A stretch of 64,000 bases of DNA from Janthinobacterium lividum PAMC 25724 (GCA_000242815.2 AHHB01000028.1:434001-498000); one strand, 5' to 3'; numbered from the stretch's first letter, positions 35,126 through 46,874 are shown. Notes: generated by a model from the letters alone, not told the origin. Translations and numbers: made by a program.

Positions 35126-36763
35126 ATGAATTTGTTAAGAAACGTCAGCATCGGGGTGCGTCTGGGATTGGGGTTTTCCATCATTTTGCTGTTTTCCATG
35201 CTCATCACCGGCATCAGTGTCTGGCGCCTGAATGACGTGGCCGGCGCCACGCGTACGATGATGGAAGAGCCGCTGGCCAAGGAACGCTATATTTCTGACT
35301 GGTATACGCGCATCGATAGCGCCGTGCGGCGCACGATCGCCATCGCCCGTAGCAGCGACAGCTCGCTGAGCGGCTATTTTGCTGAAGAGTCGAAGGTGTC
35401 GAGCGCCAGCGCGGCTGTTCTGCAAAAGAAAATCGCGGCGCTGCTCAAGGATCCGAAAGAGCAAGCCATGTTCGCCAGCTTGCTCGAATTGCGCGAAGTC
35501 TATATTCGCTCGCGCGACCAGGTCTATAAGCTCAAGGGGGAATCTCAGACTGAGGCCGCCAACGAAGTGTTCGAAAAAACCTTCGTGCCCGCCGCAGCGA
35601 AGTACCAGAAAATGGTCTACGGCTTGCTGGAGCACCAGCGCGCCAGCATTGACGCTACCGCGCAGCAGATTGATGACATCGCCAGCACCAGCCGCAACTT
35701 GCTGTTATTGCTGTCGACGCTGGCGCTGGCCTTTGGCATCGTGTGCGCCGCGGTCTTGACGATGGGCATCGTACGCCCGCTGCGCACGGCCGTGGAAATC
35801 GCCCGCAAGGTGGCCGATGGCGACTTGACGGCGCAGATCGACGTCAGCGCCAAGGATGAAACCGGGCAATTGTTACAAGCGTTGCAGGACATGAACACCA
35901 GCTTGCTCAACATCGTGGGCGAAGTGCGCAGCGGCACGGACAGCATCGCGACGTCCTCGACGCAAATTGCTGCAGGTAACCAGGATCTGTCTTCGCGCAC
36001 GGAACAGCAGGCCGGTTCGCTGGAAGAAACGGCGTCTTCGATGGAAGAGCTGACGTCGACCGTGAAACAGAATGCGGACAATGCGCGCCAGGCGAATCAA
36101 TTGGCGGCGTCGGCGGCGCAGGTGGCCGTCAAGGGCGGCACCGTGGTGGCGCAAGTGGTGGGGACCATGGAATCGATCAATGCCTCGTCTAACAAGATCG
36201 TCGACATTATTTCCGTCATTGATGGCATCGCCTTCCAGACCAATATCCTGGCCTTGAATGCGGCCGTGGAAGCGGCGCGCGCGGGTGAACAGGGCCGTGG
36301 CTTTGCCGTGGTGGCGTCCGAAGTGCGCAACCTGGCGCAGCGTTCGGCGAGTGCCGCAAAAGAGATCAAGACGTTGATCGGCGCGTCGGTGGAACAAGTC
36401 AACGCGGGTAGCATGCTGGTGGCGCAAGCCGGTTCGACCATGAACGATATCGTCGACAGCGTGCAGCGCGTGAGCGATATCATCACGGAAATCACGGCCG
36501 CCAGCAGCGAGCAAAGCGTGGGCATCGACGAAATCAACCGCGCCATCGGCCAGATGGATGCCGTAACGCAACAAAATGCGGCGCTGGTGGAAGAATCGGC
36601 GGCGGCCGCCGAATCGATGCAGCACCAGGCGCACAATCTGGCGCAAGTGGTCAGCGTCTTTAAATTGCATGGCCAGCAGGCCAGTGTCAGCGGCTTGAAG
36701 GGGATGCATCGCCCGCTGGCCAAAACGCCGCAAGATGCCTTGCGGATCGGCCGCGCCGCTTAA
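35126..36763 (+). CDS. Methyl-accepting chemotaxis protein
   Basis: A 545-residue chemoreceptor. TM1 is at about 10-32 ([24 protein letters not shown]), followed by a periplasmic four-helix ligand domain, TM2 at about 190-212, a HAMP domain (about 213-265) and the signalling hairpin with the tip [33 protein letters not shown] (about 370-402). It has no C-terminal NWETF-type CheR tether. The ligand is unknown. The start is ATG 35126 with AGGA upstream. The gene is convergent with the RNase H-like gene, 5 bp away. Confidence 0.93.
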   Translation: MNLLRNVSIGVRLGLGFSIILLFSMLITGISVWRLNDVAGATRTMMEEPLAKERYISDWYTRIDSAVRRTIAIARSSDSSLSGYFAEESKVSSASAAVLQKKIAALLKDPKEQAMFASLLELREVYIRSRDQVYKLKGESQTEAANEVFEKTFVPAAAKYQKMVYGLLEHQRASIDATAQQIDDIASTSRNLLLLLSTLALAFGIVCAAVLTMGIVRPLRTAVEIARKVADGDLTAQIDVSAKDETGQLLQALQDMNTSLLNIVGEVRSGTDSIATSSTQIAAGNQDLSSRTEQQAGSLEETASSMEELTSTVKQNADNARQANQLAASAAQVAVKGGTVVAQVVGTMESINASSNKIVDIISVIDGIAFQTNILALNAAVEAARAGEQGRGFAVVASEVRNLAQRSASAAKEIKTLIGASVEQVNAGSMLVAQAGSTMNDIVDSVQRVSDIITEITAASSEQSVGIDEINRAIGQMDAVTQQNAALVEESAAAAESMQHQAHNLAQVVSVFKLHGQQASVSGLKGMHRPLAKTPQDALRIGRAA

Positions 36764-36768
36764 GTTGC

Positions 36769-37329
36769 TTACCCCGTAATGGCCGGGGTCGTACCCTGAG
36801 GGGACGGCCCCGGTACTGATGCCTCTGGGGTGAAGCTGGCAATCGCCAGTTGCGACAAGCGGTCCGCCTCGCCATTCCTGTGGCGCGGCAGCCAGTGCAA
36901 ACTGACATCAGTAAATTGTTGTAGCAGGGCCACTACGCTGGCCCTGTGTAGTTCCAGCCCCTTGGCGCCCCGCGGCGTCGTTCCCAGCACATCATTGATC
37001 ACCACTTGGCTGTCGCCGTACAGCAGCAGTTGCACCGGCGGCGGGTGCACGCCGAGTGCCGCCTGCAATAGGGCCGTCAGGGCTGCATATTCCGCGTCGC
37101 TGCTGCTGCCGTAACCGGCCGCCTGACTCACTTCGATGCGTTCGCCATGCGGCCCCAGCAGCAAAGCGCCTATGCCCAGCTTGCCCGGGTTCGGATGGGC
37201 GGAACCGTCGAACCAGCCGCGCCAGGCCAGCGCTCCGCCGTGGTCCTGGCGATGCAGCACCAGTTGCGCGCGCCGCGCTTGCATCTTTGCTTGCTTGCGC
37301 GCTTTGCGCGCCTGCGCTTCTGTCGTCAT
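36769..37329 (-). CDS. RNase H-like (RNase HI fold) protein
   Basis: A 186-residue protein. A basic N-terminal stretch of about 35 residues precedes an RNase HI-type domain with the four acidic catalytic positions visible: D41 (WFDGSAHPNPG), E80 (DAEYAAL), D106 (YGDSQVV) and D156 (NGEADRLSQ). It should cut RNA in RNA-DNA hybrids. The last 16 residues or so are encoded by a family B repeat, so the C terminus is probably recent and non-functional. It overlaps the gene upstream by 4 bp (ATGA). Confidence 0.85.
   Translation of the reverse strand: MTTEAQARKARKQAKMQARRAQLVLHRQDHGGALAWRGWFDGSAHPNPGKLGIGALLLGPHGERIEVSQAAGYGSSSDAEYAALTALLQAALGVHPPPVQLLLYGDSQVVINDVLGTTPRGAKGLELHRASVVALLQQFTDVSLHWLPRHRNGEADRLSQLAIASFTPEASVPGPSPQGTTPAITG
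36783..36813. repeat. Family B hairpin, copy 4 (inside the RNase H-like coding end)
   Basis: An imperfect 31-bp palindrome with arms CCGGGGTCGTACCC and GGGGACGGCCCCGG (two mismatches), with outer ACCCC / GGGGT flanks. It lies within the last codons of the RNase H-like gene and between two convergent stops. Confidence 0.7.
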
Positions 37330-37667
37330 GGCTTGATGAGCAAGGTGTCGATCAGGCTAGCCACCCAGCAAGCCGCCAGCAGGCTCACGGCCAGCGTCAT
37401 GCCAGGGCCGTCATTGGCCGACAGCGCATCGACTTTTGCTGCGATCAGCTGCACGTCGAGGGGTAGGGCGCCACTGTCGATCTGTGCCATAACTTGGTCC
37501 AAACGTGCCATGATCTGGCGCAATATGATTACCAGGGCGATCAGGGCGGGCACGAGGAACAGGCAGCCGCGTGCCTTGCGACCTAACAAGAAATGCCCGC
37601 TGCCGGGAAACACCAGCGCCGACAGCAGCAGGGCGAGATGACGCTTGGAAAGAGGAGAACCGCTCAT
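37326..37667 (-). CDS. Small membrane protein of unknown function
   Basis: A 113-residue protein with hydrophobic segments at about 8-45 (LALLLSALVFPGSGHFLLGR, FLVPALIALVIIL) and near the C terminus (MTLAVSLLAACWVASLIDTLLI). The N-terminal PGSGHFLLGRKARG element recalls the TM2/DUF proteins found beside many transporters, but I do not recognise a defined family. The stop overlaps the start of the RNase H-like gene by 4 bp, so the two are translationally coupled. Confidence 0.7.
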   Translation of the reverse strand: MSGSPLSKRHLALLLSALVFPGSGHFLLGRKARGCLFLVPALIALVIILRQIMARLDQVMAQIDSGALPLDVQLIAAKVDALSANDGPGMTLAVSLLAACWVASLIDTLLIKP

Positions 37668-37703
37668 GCGTGCCTTTGTGAGGAGAAAGAGCGGCTCATC
37701 ATA

Positions 37704-40388
37704 CTATTGCCAGCCGAATTTGCGCACATACACGCGCTTCATGAGCGTCGTCAGCAGCGTGTAGCACACCAGGACGCCCAGCAGCCAGGGGAAGTAGGCC
37801 AACGGCAAGGCTTGCAGCTTGAAGTAGCTCGCCAGCGGCCCCATCGGCAAGAACACGCCCACCGCCATGATGGCTGTGGTGGCCACCAGCAGGGGCACGG
37901 AAGCGATGCTGTCGATGAAGGGCAGCTTGGGTGTGCGGATCAGGTGCACGATCAGGGTTTGCGTCAGCAAGCCCACGACGAACCAGCCGGACTGGAACAG
38001 GGTCTGCTGTTCTGGCGTATTGGCGCCGAATACATGCCACATTAAAACAAAGGTGCTGATGTCGAAGATCGAGCTGATGGGACCGAAGAACAGCATGAAA
38101 CGGCCGATGTCGCGCGGATTCCAGCTCAGTGGTTTCTGGATCAGCTCGGCGTCGACATGATCGAAGGGAATGGCGATCTGCGACACGTCGTACAGCAGGT
38201 TTTGCACCAGCAAGTGCAGCGGCAGCATCGGCAAAAACGGCAGGAAGGCGCTCGCTACGAGCACGGAAAACACATTGCCGAAGTTCGAGCTGGCCGTCAT
38301 GCGGATGTATTTGAGCATGTTGCTGAAGGTGCGCCGGCCTTCCAGCACCCCTTCTTCCAGCACCATCAGGCTTTTTTCCAGCAGGATGATGTCGGCCGCT
38401 TCCTTGGCGATATCGACGGCCGAATCGACGGAAATGCCGATGTCGGCCGCGCGCAGGGCGGGCGCGTCGTTGATGCCATCGCCCATGAAGCCGACGATAT
38501 GGCCATTGCCGCGCAGGGCGCGCACCAGGCGCTCCTTGTGCAGTGGGCTGAGCTTGGCAAACACGGTATTGTCTTCGGCTGCCTTGGCCAGCGTAGCGTC
38601 GTCCATATCGTCCAGTTGCGGACCTTGCAGCACGCCATGCACGGCCAGGCCCACTTCGCGGCAAATCTTCACCGTCACCAGATGGTTGTCGCCCGTCAAC
38701 ACTTTCACGCTCACGCCATGCTCGGCCAGCGCGCGCAGGGCCGGCGCTGTCGATTCCTTCGGCGGGTCAAGAAACGCGACGTAGCCGATCAGGGTCAGCG
38801 CCGTTTCATCGGCCACGCCGTAGACGGTTTTATGCGGTGGCACTTCCTTGACGGCCACGGCCACCACGCGCAAGCCTTCGGCGTTCAAACCGTGCGTGGT
38901 GTGCAGCACTTTCGCCAGCAGGGCAGCGTCGAGTGGCACGTCTACGCCATTGAGGCGCAAATGGCTGCAGGCGGCAAGCATTTCCTCGACGGCGCCCTTG
39001 CAGATCAGTTCATGGTGATCATTCTTTTCGGAAACGACGACCGACATGCGGCGGCGTACGAAATCGAAGGGGATTTCATCGACTTTCACATAATCACGCG
39101 CCAGCTGCATTTCCGTTTGCAATTCCACATGGTCGAGCACGGCCCGGTCCAGCAGGTTTTTGAGGCCCGTCTGGTAGTGGCTGTTCAGGTAAGCGAATTG
39201 CAGTACTTCATCGGAGGGCTGGCCGAATACGTCCGTATGGCGTTCCAGCACGATCTTGTCTTGCGTCAAGGTGCCTGTCTTGTCCGTACACAGCACATCC
39301 ATGGCGCCGAAGTTCTGGATCGCATCCAGGCGTTTCACGACGACTTTCTTTTTCGACAGTTTCACGGCGCCCTTGGCCAGGGTGCTGGTGACGATCATGG
39401 GCAGCATTTCCGGCGTCAGGCCCACGGCTACGGACAGTGCGAAGAGGAATGCTTCCATCCAGTCGCCCTTGGTCCAGCCATTGATCAGGAACACCAGTGG
39501 CGCCATCACGAGGGCAAAGCGGATCAGCAGCCAGCTGACGCTGTTGACGCCCGTCTCGAACGCGGTCGGCGTGCGCTCGGTGGCCGTGACGCGCGTAGCA
39601 ATGGTGCCGAAATACGTGCGGTTTCCGGTGGACAACACCAGCGCCGTGGCGGCGCCCGAGACCACATTCGTGCCCATGAATAGCAAATTGGCCAGCTCCA
39701 TCGGGTTGTTGCCGTGGGCATCGGCCAATTCTGCCATCTTTTCCACGGGCAACGATTCGCCCGTCATGGCGGCCTGGCTGACGAACAGGTCTTTTGCGGA
39801 AAGCAAACGGCAATCGGCAGGGATCATGTCGCCAGCCGACAGCACGATGATGTCGCCCTGCACCAACTGGCGGATGGGCAGTTCGATTTGCTGGCCATTG
39901 CGCAGCGCGGTGGCGGTATTGCTGACCATGGCTTTCAGGCGCTCGGCAGCCCGGTTCGAGCGGCCTTCCTGCACGAAGCGCAGCAGGGTCGACAGCATCA
40001 CCATGGTGCCGATGACAATGGTCGCCTTCGGGTCTTCTGTCAGGTAAGAAACAACCGCCAGCACGGTCAGCAGCAGGTTGAACGGATTCTTGTAGCACAG
40101 CCACAGGTGCTGGAACCAGGCTAGCGGCTTCTCATGTTCGACTTCATTTGGCCCCGTTTGTGCGCCGATGACTTGCGCCTCGGCATCGCGCAAGCCTTCG
40201 ATGCGCGTGTGCAGGCGGTCGAGGGCGCTGTCCAGGTTTTCATGCGCGGCCGTCAATAGCTGCCGGGCCAGGTGGTCGGGTACGGGACGCGCCGTACTGT
40301 TTTCCAGCGGCATGGCGCGACGGCGGAAATGGCCGGCAGTATGGCGCTTGCGCAGGAACGATTCGAATAAGCGGGTGAAGAGATTCAT
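37704..40388 (-). CDS. mgtA: Magnesium-importing P-type ATPase
   Basis: An 894-residue type IIIB P-type ATPase that imports Mg(II) across the inner membrane. Motifs: TGES in the actuator (AAMTGESLPVEK), phosphorylated Asp in CTDKTGTLTQDK (about 368), the KGAVEEML nucleotide-site loop and GDGINDAPALRAADIGISVD. Ten membrane helices are expected. The start is ATG 40388 (MNLFTRLFESF) with AAGGA upstream. A leader of at least 270 nt with stable stems and a candidate 19-codon reading frame precedes it, suggesting attenuation by Mg(II). Confidence 0.93.
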   Translation of the reverse strand: MNLFTRLFESFLRKRHTAGHFRRRAMPLENSTARPVPDHLARQLLTAAHENLDSALDRLHTRIEGLRDAEAQVIGAQTGPNEVEHEKPLAWFQHLWLCYKNPFNLLLTVLAVVSYLTEDPKATIVIGTMVMLSTLLRFVQEGRSNRAAERLKAMVSNTATALRNGQQIELPIRQLVQGDIIVLSAGDMIPADCRLLSAKDLFVSQAAMTGESLPVEKMAELADAHGNNPMELANLLFMGTNVVSGAATALVLSTGNRTYFGTIATRVTATERTPTAFETGVNSVSWLLIRFALVMAPLVFLINGWTKGDWMEAFLFALSVAVGLTPEMLPMIVTSTLAKGAVKLSKKKVVVKRLDAIQNFGAMDVLCTDKTGTLTQDKIVLERHTDVFGQPSDEVLQFAYLNSHYQTGLKNLLDRAVLDHVELQTEMQLARDYVKVDEIPFDFVRRRMSVVVSEKNDHHELICKGAVEEMLAACSHLRLNGVDVPLDAALLAKVLHTTHGLNAEGLRVVAVAVKEVPPHKTVYGVADETALTLIGYVAFLDPPKESTAPALRALAEHGVSVKVLTGDNHLVTVKICREVGLAVHGVLQGPQLDDMDDATLAKAAEDNTVFAKLSPLHKERLVRALRGNGHIVGFMGDGINDAPALRAADIGISVDSAVDIAKEAADIILLEKSLMVLEEGVLEGRRTFSNMLKYIRMTASSNFGNVFSVLVASAFLPFLPMLPLHLLVQNLLYDVSQIAIPFDHVDAELIQKPLSWNPRDIGRFMLFFGPISSIFDISTFVLMWHVFGANTPEQQTLFQSGWFVVGLLTQTLIVHLIRTPKLPFIDSIASVPLLVATTAIMAVGVFLPMGPLASYFKLQALPLAYFPWLLGVLVCYTLLTTLMKRVYVRKFGWQ

Positions 40389-40600
40389 GGCTCTTCCTTT
40401 CACGGCGAGGTGTTGACGGGCGGCGCAGCCGCAGGCAAGACTTGCGTGCCACCAACACACAATAGTGCTGGCGGGCAATCCGGGTCAGTAGCCGGTCGCG
40501 ATCGGAAAGAGGGGGAGAGACGCGCGGCCAGACTGGCCGCGAGACACCGCACCTTGCTCAGCAAGGCACGGAGGAAAGGAAGTTCCGCGTTGCTTGCTGT
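40389..40600 (-). promoter_or_regulatory. Structured 5' leader of mgtA
   Basis: On the minus strand the leader between the short reading frame and mgtA contains stems GTGCCTTGCT / AGCAAGGTGC-type (about 40545-40568) and CGCGGCCAG-TCTGGCCGCG (about 40524-40543), followed by a C/T-rich stretch. It does not match the M-box consensus I know. It could switch between terminating and antiterminating folds. Confidence 0.4.
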
Positions 40601-40660
40601 TTAGCTGCCGAGGCAATCACCGATACAAGATCGGCTACTGTCACTAGAACAAGTACTCAC
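40601..40660 (-). CDS. Candidate mgtA leader peptide
   Basis: A 19-codon frame begins at GTG 40660, six bases after GGAG, and reads MSTCSSDSSRSCIGDCLGS. It is Ser- and Cys-rich and lies about 210 nt upstream of mgtA in the same direction. Known Mg(II) transporter leaders (mgtL type) act by ribosome stalling on short peptides, though those are proline-rich. The function is inferred from position and ribosome-binding site only. Confidence 0.35.
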   Translation of the reverse strand: MSTCSSDSSRSCIGDCLGS

Positions 40661-41107
40661 GTGGGACTCCGTAAATGAATAATGAGGGCATCTTATGGAT
40701 GCGCTGCAACAGTGTCAACTGAAGAAATCTTAGGTTTCCAAAGTGTAATGTGGGTGCGGGCGTAAACGAAAATAGGATGTCAAATAATAAATGTCAATAC
40801 AAATAGTGCGGGCGGACCTGTTCGTGGGGATTCAAAGAGATGGCGAAGCGTTCCTACTACCGCGTTGAATTGGACAGGGACGGCAGCGAGTTTGAATATC
40901 TTGACTGGCGTCGTAAGCACTGAGCTTTGCCTGCTATCATTTCATTTGTACGGCGGCTATGGGGCGCAAGCGGAACTTCGCATGCGAAAAATCCGGCGGC
41001 AAGCCGCACCAGATTTGACTGTGATATAGCTGCGCTTTCGAAGGGCCGATAGCGGCTTGTGTCAGACCTGCTTGTCGGTTCGCCGTGTGGCAGTAATCTA
41101 TGGCGCA
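40661..41107. other. Gene-poor stretch upstream of mgtA
   Basis: There is no convincing gene. A 27-codon frame at 40840-40923 (plus strand, MAKRSYYRVELDRDGS...) has a weak, too-close AAAGAG before its ATG. The segment 40930-41090 is low in structure and looks like decayed DNA. The mgtA promoter should lie around 40680-40800 but was not resolved. Confidence 0.4.
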
Positions 41108-41725
41108 TCAGGCCGATTGCGCCGCCATCGCCAGCGAATCGGACAGAATCTGCCACAGCGCCGCATGGCGCTGCTGCAGCGCGGCACCGCCCGCATAAAT
41201 GAGTTCCACATGCAGGCTGTCGACGATGCCCAGGTAGGCTTGCGCATACAGGTCGAGGCGCGGGGATGTCAGGGCGGGCGCCATGCGGCCCAGGCTCTTC
41301 ACGTAATACTGCTGCAATTGCGCCAGCAAGGCTTCGTAGCCGGTGCCCACTTCCACGCGCAGGCTGGCCGGCGGCAGGTAGGCCGTGCGCAGCAAGAAGC
41401 GCAGATGGGCCGAGTCCGCGTAGCGCTGCGCCATGCGCTCGCAGTACAGGGCGCCGGCGCGCTGGCCATCGGACACTTGCAGCGCCAGTGCGGCTTCGTC
41501 GGCGAAGCAGGCTTGCATGAAGGCTTGCTCTTCGGCCAGCGCGTCGGCAAACACGTCGAGGAACAGGGCGTCCTTGCCGGCGAAGTGGGAATACAGCGAT
41601 GCCTTGCGCATGCCCGCCTGTTCGGCGATATCGCTGAGGGACGAGGCATCGTAGCCATGTTCGGAAAAGTGCACGACGGCGACGGCACAGATGTTATCGG
41701 CCGAGGCCGAGCGTTTTTTCATCAT
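41108..41725 (-). CDS. TetR/AcrR family transcriptional regulator
   Basis: A 205-residue repressor. The N-terminal helix-turn-helix (about 10-55) reads AVAVVHFSEHGYDASSLSDIAEQAGMRKASLYSHFAGKD-like; the C-terminal half is a TetR_C ligand domain (VGTGYEALLAQLQQYYVKSL). It lies 22 bp downstream of the MFS gene on the same strand, so both are probably made from one promoter at about 43035 and repressed by this protein through the palindrome at 43041-43058. The inducer is unknown, probably a drug-like compound exported by the pump. Confidence 0.9.
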   Translation of the reverse strand: MMKKRSASADNICAVAVVHFSEHGYDASSLSDIAEQAGMRKASLYSHFAGKDALFLDVFADALAEEQAFMQACFADEAALALQVSDGQRAGALYCERMAQRYADSAHLRFLLRTAYLPPASLRVEVGTGYEALLAQLQQYYVKSLGRMAPALTSPRLDLYAQAYLGIVDSLHVELIYAGGAALQQRHAALWQILSDSLAMAAQSA

Positions 41726-41747
41726 TGGGGTGAAGGTGAGTGAGGCG

Positions 41748-42965
41748 TCAGTGCGCGCCCAGGCTGGTGGTGCGTGCCGGATGGACGCGCGCAGTGGCCA
41801 GGGTCAGCCATGATACCAGCAGGCCCGCTACGGTCAAGAATAGCAGCCAGGGCAGCGGCCCCGATTCCGACAGGCTGGCCGCCAGTGGCGTGGCCAACGA
41901 CGATAAGCTCATCTGGATAGCGCCCAGCAATGCCGCCGTGGAGCCGAGCGCCTTGTGCTGCGATCCCATGGCCATGGCCATCAGCGCCGCTTCCGCAATG
42001 CCCAGACCAAACAGGGCCATGAACATGCCGGGGACGACGGCGACGATGCCGAAGCCCGCCCAGACGCCCAGCAGGGCGAGCACGGCGCCGCCCAGCATGG
42101 CGCTGCTGCCCGCCACGCAGAGGCGCGATACACCGTACTTTTCTACCAGACGGGCGCTGGCCATGGCGCCCAGCAGCACGGCCACGCCCGTGGCGCCGAA
42201 GACCAGGCCAAAGCTGCCGGTGGACAGGCCAAAATCGCGCTGGTACACCAGCGCTGCCCCGCCAATATACGCAAACAGGAAAAAGAAGCTGGCCGCCAGG
42301 GCCAGCGCCGGTAGCAAAAAGGCCCGCTCGAGCGCGATGCGCGCATACGTGCGGTGCAGGCCGCGCGGCGAGACGCGGCGGGCGATAGGTAAAGTTTCCG
42401 GCAGGAACAATACGCTATTGAGCAGGGTCAAGCCGCCCAGGGCGGCCAGGGCCAGCATCACGGCGCGCCAGCCGAAATGCGCATCGAGTAAGCCGCCCAC
42501 GGCGGGCGCCAGCACGGGCGCCAGGCCCACGATAGTCATCAAGAGGGAAAACAGCTGCGCCGCCTGCACGCCATCGGCCACGTCGCGCACCATGCTCATC
42601 ACCACGACTAAGGTCAGCGCCGCGCCCAGGCCCTGCAGCGTGCGCGCCAGCAGCAGGGTGCTCAATTGATCCGCTTGCGAGCCCCATACGGCGGCCACGA
42701 TGTAGACCGCGATGCCGGCCAGCAGCGGATAGCGTCGGCCCAGCATGTCCGTCAGGGGCCCGCACAGCAACTGTCCACCGCCCAGGGCCAGCAAGAAAAC
42801 GGTCAGGCTTAGCTGCACGTTGGCATAGGCGGTGTGTAGTTCCTGCGCCATGGCCGGCATTGAGGCCAGGTACATGTCGATGCCTGCCGGACCGAGCACG
42901 GCCACCAAGGCCAGGCAAGCCGCCAGTCCAAGCGTGGCGGTGGGGAGTGTGGTTTGCTGCTGCAT
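41748..42965 (-). CDS. Bcr/CflA family multidrug MFS transporter
   Basis: A 405-residue 12-helix efflux protein of the DHA1 Bcr/CflA type. GIDMYLASMPAMAQEL in TM1 (about 28-43), motif A GPLTDMLGRRYPLL (about 69-82) and the TM4-TM5 motif C region MTIVGLAPVLAPAVGGLL (about 142-159) are visible. Such pumps export bicyclomycin, chloramphenicol, sulfonamides or related compounds; the true substrate is unknown. It is the first gene of an operon with a TetR repressor, and its control region carries the matching operator. Confidence 0.9.
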   Translation of the reverse strand: MQQQTTLPTATLGLAACLALVAVLGPAGIDMYLASMPAMAQELHTAYANVQLSLTVFLLALGGGQLLCGPLTDMLGRRYPLLAGIAVYIVAAVWGSQADQLSTLLLARTLQGLGAALTLVVVMSMVRDVADGVQAAQLFSLLMTIVGLAPVLAPAVGGLLDAHFGWRAVMLALAALGGLTLLNSVLFLPETLPIARRVSPRGLHRTYARIALERAFLLPALALAASFFFLFAYIGGAALVYQRDFGLSTGSFGLVFGATGVAVLLGAMASARLVEKYGVSRLCVAGSSAMLGGAVLALLGVWAGFGIVAVVPGMFMALFGLGIAEAALMAMAMGSQHKALGSTAALLGAIQMSLSSLATPLAASLSESGPLPWLLFLTVAGLLVSWLTLATARVHPARTTSLGAH

Positions 42966-43040
42966 GACGCTTCCTTTATCGCATGAAAAAAACGGGGTTC
43001 AGTTGAATCGAACGCCACCGTGCTTTTTATTGTACACTTA

Positions 43041-43058
43041 CTGCCTACCGGTAGGTAG
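43041..43058 (-). promoter_or_regulatory. Candidate TetR operator upstream of the MFS gene
   Basis: The 18-bp sequence CTGCCTACCGGTAGGTAG is a palindrome with one mismatched pair. On the minus strand TACAAT, a good -10, starts about 13 bp downstream, so a repressor bound here would block the promoter of the MFS-tetR operon. Confidence 0.65.
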
Positions 43059-43138
43059 CTTTTATAATCAATGAAAAGGATGAGAGCGATGAAAGAAGTA
43101 ACAAGGACGCATGCGTTGCCATTGCGGGGAGCGCGGGC

Positions 43139-43306
43139 ATGACGGAAGTGGGAATTGCGCTCAGCGGCGTGGCAGTGGCCCTGCTGTTTGCAGCCTGGGG
43201 CTCGCAGCGCGCCCGTTGCGAGCGGCGTGACGTGATGTTGCTGACGATACTGGGCACCGTGCTGGGGTTGCCGGGCGCGGCCTTGCTGGCGTTGCCGGTT
43301 GCGTAG
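43139..43306 (+). CDS. Small hydrophobic protein, 55 residues
   Basis: The frame begins ATG 43139 seven bases after GGGGAG. It encodes two hydrophobic segments (VGIALSGVAVALLFAAWG, about 4-20; DVMLLTILGTVLGLPGAALLALPVA, about 31-55) around a basic turn with Arg and Cys. It is divergent from the MFS gene. Its TAG stop is the first bases of the family C repeat, so the C terminus may be truncated or extended by that element. A 23-codon frame from 43071 overlaps its start by ATGA. No family is recognised. Confidence 0.45.
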   Translation: MTEVGIALSGVAVALLFAAWGSQRARCERRDVMLLTILGTVLGLPGAALLALPVA

Positions 43307-43394
43307 GTCGGATTAGCGTAGCGTAATCCGACAACATTGTTGGCGAGGCCGGTGGTGGTGTCGGATTACGCGCTCACGCGCTAATCCGACCTAC
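43303..43394. repeat. Family C extragenic palindrome (GTAGGTCGGATT type)
   Basis: The 16-bp outer arms GTAGGTCGGATTAGCG and CGCTAATCCGACCTAC are perfect inverted copies. Each half folds by itself: GTCGGATTAGC / GCGTAATCCGAC, and GTCGGATTACGCGC / GCGCTAATCCGAC. Elements of this kind are widespread REP-like repeats in proteobacteria. The single copy here sits between the 55-residue gene and the gcvP terminator. Confidence 0.85.
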
Positions 43395-43406
43395 CCTTGC
43401 GGGCAT

Positions 43407-43436
43407 GAAAAAAGGCAGGCCGTCTGGCCTGCCTTC
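43407..43436 (-). terminator. Terminator of the gcvTHP operon
   Basis: Minus-strand stem AAGGCAGGCC / GGCCTGCCTT with loop AGAC, followed by six T. It lies about 40 bp past the gcvP stop codon. Confidence 0.9.
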
Positions 43437-43474
43437 CTGTCGCTGGCACGCCCGCCTAAGCGGGCGCGTGGCGT

Positions 43475-46381
<2,907 letters not shown>

Positions 46382-46458
46382 GATATAGAGGCCAAAAAAG
46401 ACTGAAAAACCGGAATGCGGCGCGCGGGCGCTGCTGTAATTTGTTGCAACCAAAGCAA

Positions 46459-46480
46459 ACGGGCCGCAAACGCGGCCCGT
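46459..46480 (-). promoter_or_regulatory. Intercistronic hairpin between gcvH and gcvP
   Basis: A perfect stem ACGGGCCGC / GCGGCCCGT with a 4-base loop. It may set relative gcvH and gcvP levels by stabilising the upstream message or by partial termination; the T content after it is low. Confidence 0.5.
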
Positions 46481-46493
46481 GAATCACACGCGA

Positions 46494-46874
46494 TTAAGCG
46501 CTGGTGGTGGCGCCATAGGCGGCAGCGTCGAGCAAGCCGTCCAGGGCCGACACGTCCGCTGGCTTGATCTTGAACAGCCAGTTGGCATAGGCATCGGCGT
46601 TGATCGACTCTGGCGAGTTGACGACGTCGTCGTTGACGGCTACAACTTCGCCGGCCACTGGCGCGTAGATGTCGCTCGCTGCCTTGACCGATTCCACCAC
46701 GGCGGCGTCGTCGCCGGCACCGTAGGTATTGCCCACGTCAGGCAGTTCGACGAAGACGATGTCGCCCAGGGCGTCCTGCGCGTACTCGGTGATGCCGACG
46801 GTGACGGTACCGTCGCCTTCAAGGCGTACCCATTCGTGGGAAGCGGTGTACTTCAGGTCTGCAGGAATGTTCAT
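46494..46874 (-). CDS. gcvH: Glycine cleavage system H protein
   Basis: A 126-residue lipoyl carrier protein that shuttles the aminomethyl group between GcvP, GcvT and the L protein. The lipoylated lysine is K64 in [15 protein letters not shown]. The N-terminal [25 protein letters not shown] is typical, and the length is standard. It lies 69 bp after gcvT and 112 bp before gcvP, all on the minus strand. Confidence 0.95.
   Translation of the reverse strand: MNIPADLKYTASHEWVRLEGDGTVTVGITEYAQDALGDIVFVELPDVGNTYGAGDDAAVVESVKAASDIYAPVAGEVVAVNDDVVNSPESINADAYANWLFKIKPADVSALDGLLDAAAYGATTSA

Noticed and set aside
38157..39683. 508-codon open frame antisense to mgtA
   Set aside because: Lies wholly inside mgtA, has antisense composition (His, Gln, Arg), and no ribosome-binding site or domain.
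40840..40923. 27-codon frame MAKRSYYRVELDRDGS...
   Set aside because: The possible ribosome-binding site is almost touching the ATG, no hydrophobic or known motif; not strong enough to call a gene.
43071..43142. 23-codon frame overlapping the 55-residue gene
   Set aside because: Several weak ATGs and basic, low-complexity product; could be a coupling leader but unsupported.
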